Below, piece by piece: positions 6,060 to 6,084 of a DNA stretch of 6,084 bases; position 1 is the first letter of the stretch; each line of letters opens with the position of its first letter. Both the position numbers and the translations under genes were made by a program. Below the pieces are notes generated by a model. It saw nothing but the letters and a program-made list of their open reading frames with translations. It did no database searches and had not been told where the DNA came from. The stretch comes from an uncultured Pseudomonas sp. (GTDB taxonomy: Bacteria > Pseudomonadota > Gammaproteobacteria > Pseudomonadales > Pseudomonadaceae). The stretch covers positions 1 to 6,084 of the forward strand of contig CALMID010000294.1 of assembly GCA_937863915.1 (NCBI GenBank), read 5' to 3'.

Positions 6060-6084
6060 GCGCGTTGCACGCAGATTTTTACGG

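Overview
The window is GC-rich bacterial chromosome, most likely a Pseudomonas or close gamma-proteobacterial relative. This rests on the CueR-controlled copper ATPase and CueR pair, the bacterial RIO1-type kinase of the form I remember from Pseudomonas (PA4780 family), and a palindromic intergenic repeat that I recall from Pseudomonas genomes. No database was searched.

Layout from left to right. Positions 1-893 (minus) hold ada, an O6-methylguanine/phosphotriester repair protein whose last few codons lie beyond the left edge. It appears to lack the second half of the usual AraC-type DNA-binding domain. Positions 894-1227 are non-coding. They contain a 142-bp, nearly symmetric palindromic repeat (1047-1188) and a small 15-bp inverted repeat with promoter-like hexamers facing ada. 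Positions 1228-2118 (plus) encode a RIO1-like atypical kinase/ATPase. It converges, with a 7-bp gap, on a minus-strand cluster that fills the rest of the window.

Read in its own direction (right to left), the cluster starts at a textbook CueR-type promoter with a 7-5-7 palindrome in a 19-bp spacer (6029-6059). It continues with copA/cueA, a two-HMA P1B-type Cu(I) exporter (6003-3589), and cueR, whose GTG start overlaps the copA stop in a GTGA (3592-3191). After a 70-bp gap come a 76-residue protein of unknown function (3120-2890) and a DUF1275/YoaK membrane protein joined to it by a TGATG overlap (2890-2126).

The copper genes form a self-contained circuit. CueR senses cytoplasmic Cu(I), distorts the long-spacer promoter and drives both the exporter and its own gene. 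The small protein and the DUF1275 protein have their own possible start signal, so their tie to copper is only positional. The ada and RIO genes are functionally unrelated neighbours. I see no wholly new system here. The most unusual points are the shortened Ada, the palindromic element whose end may supply a promoter for ada, and the recent-looking tandem duplication of the HMA domains.
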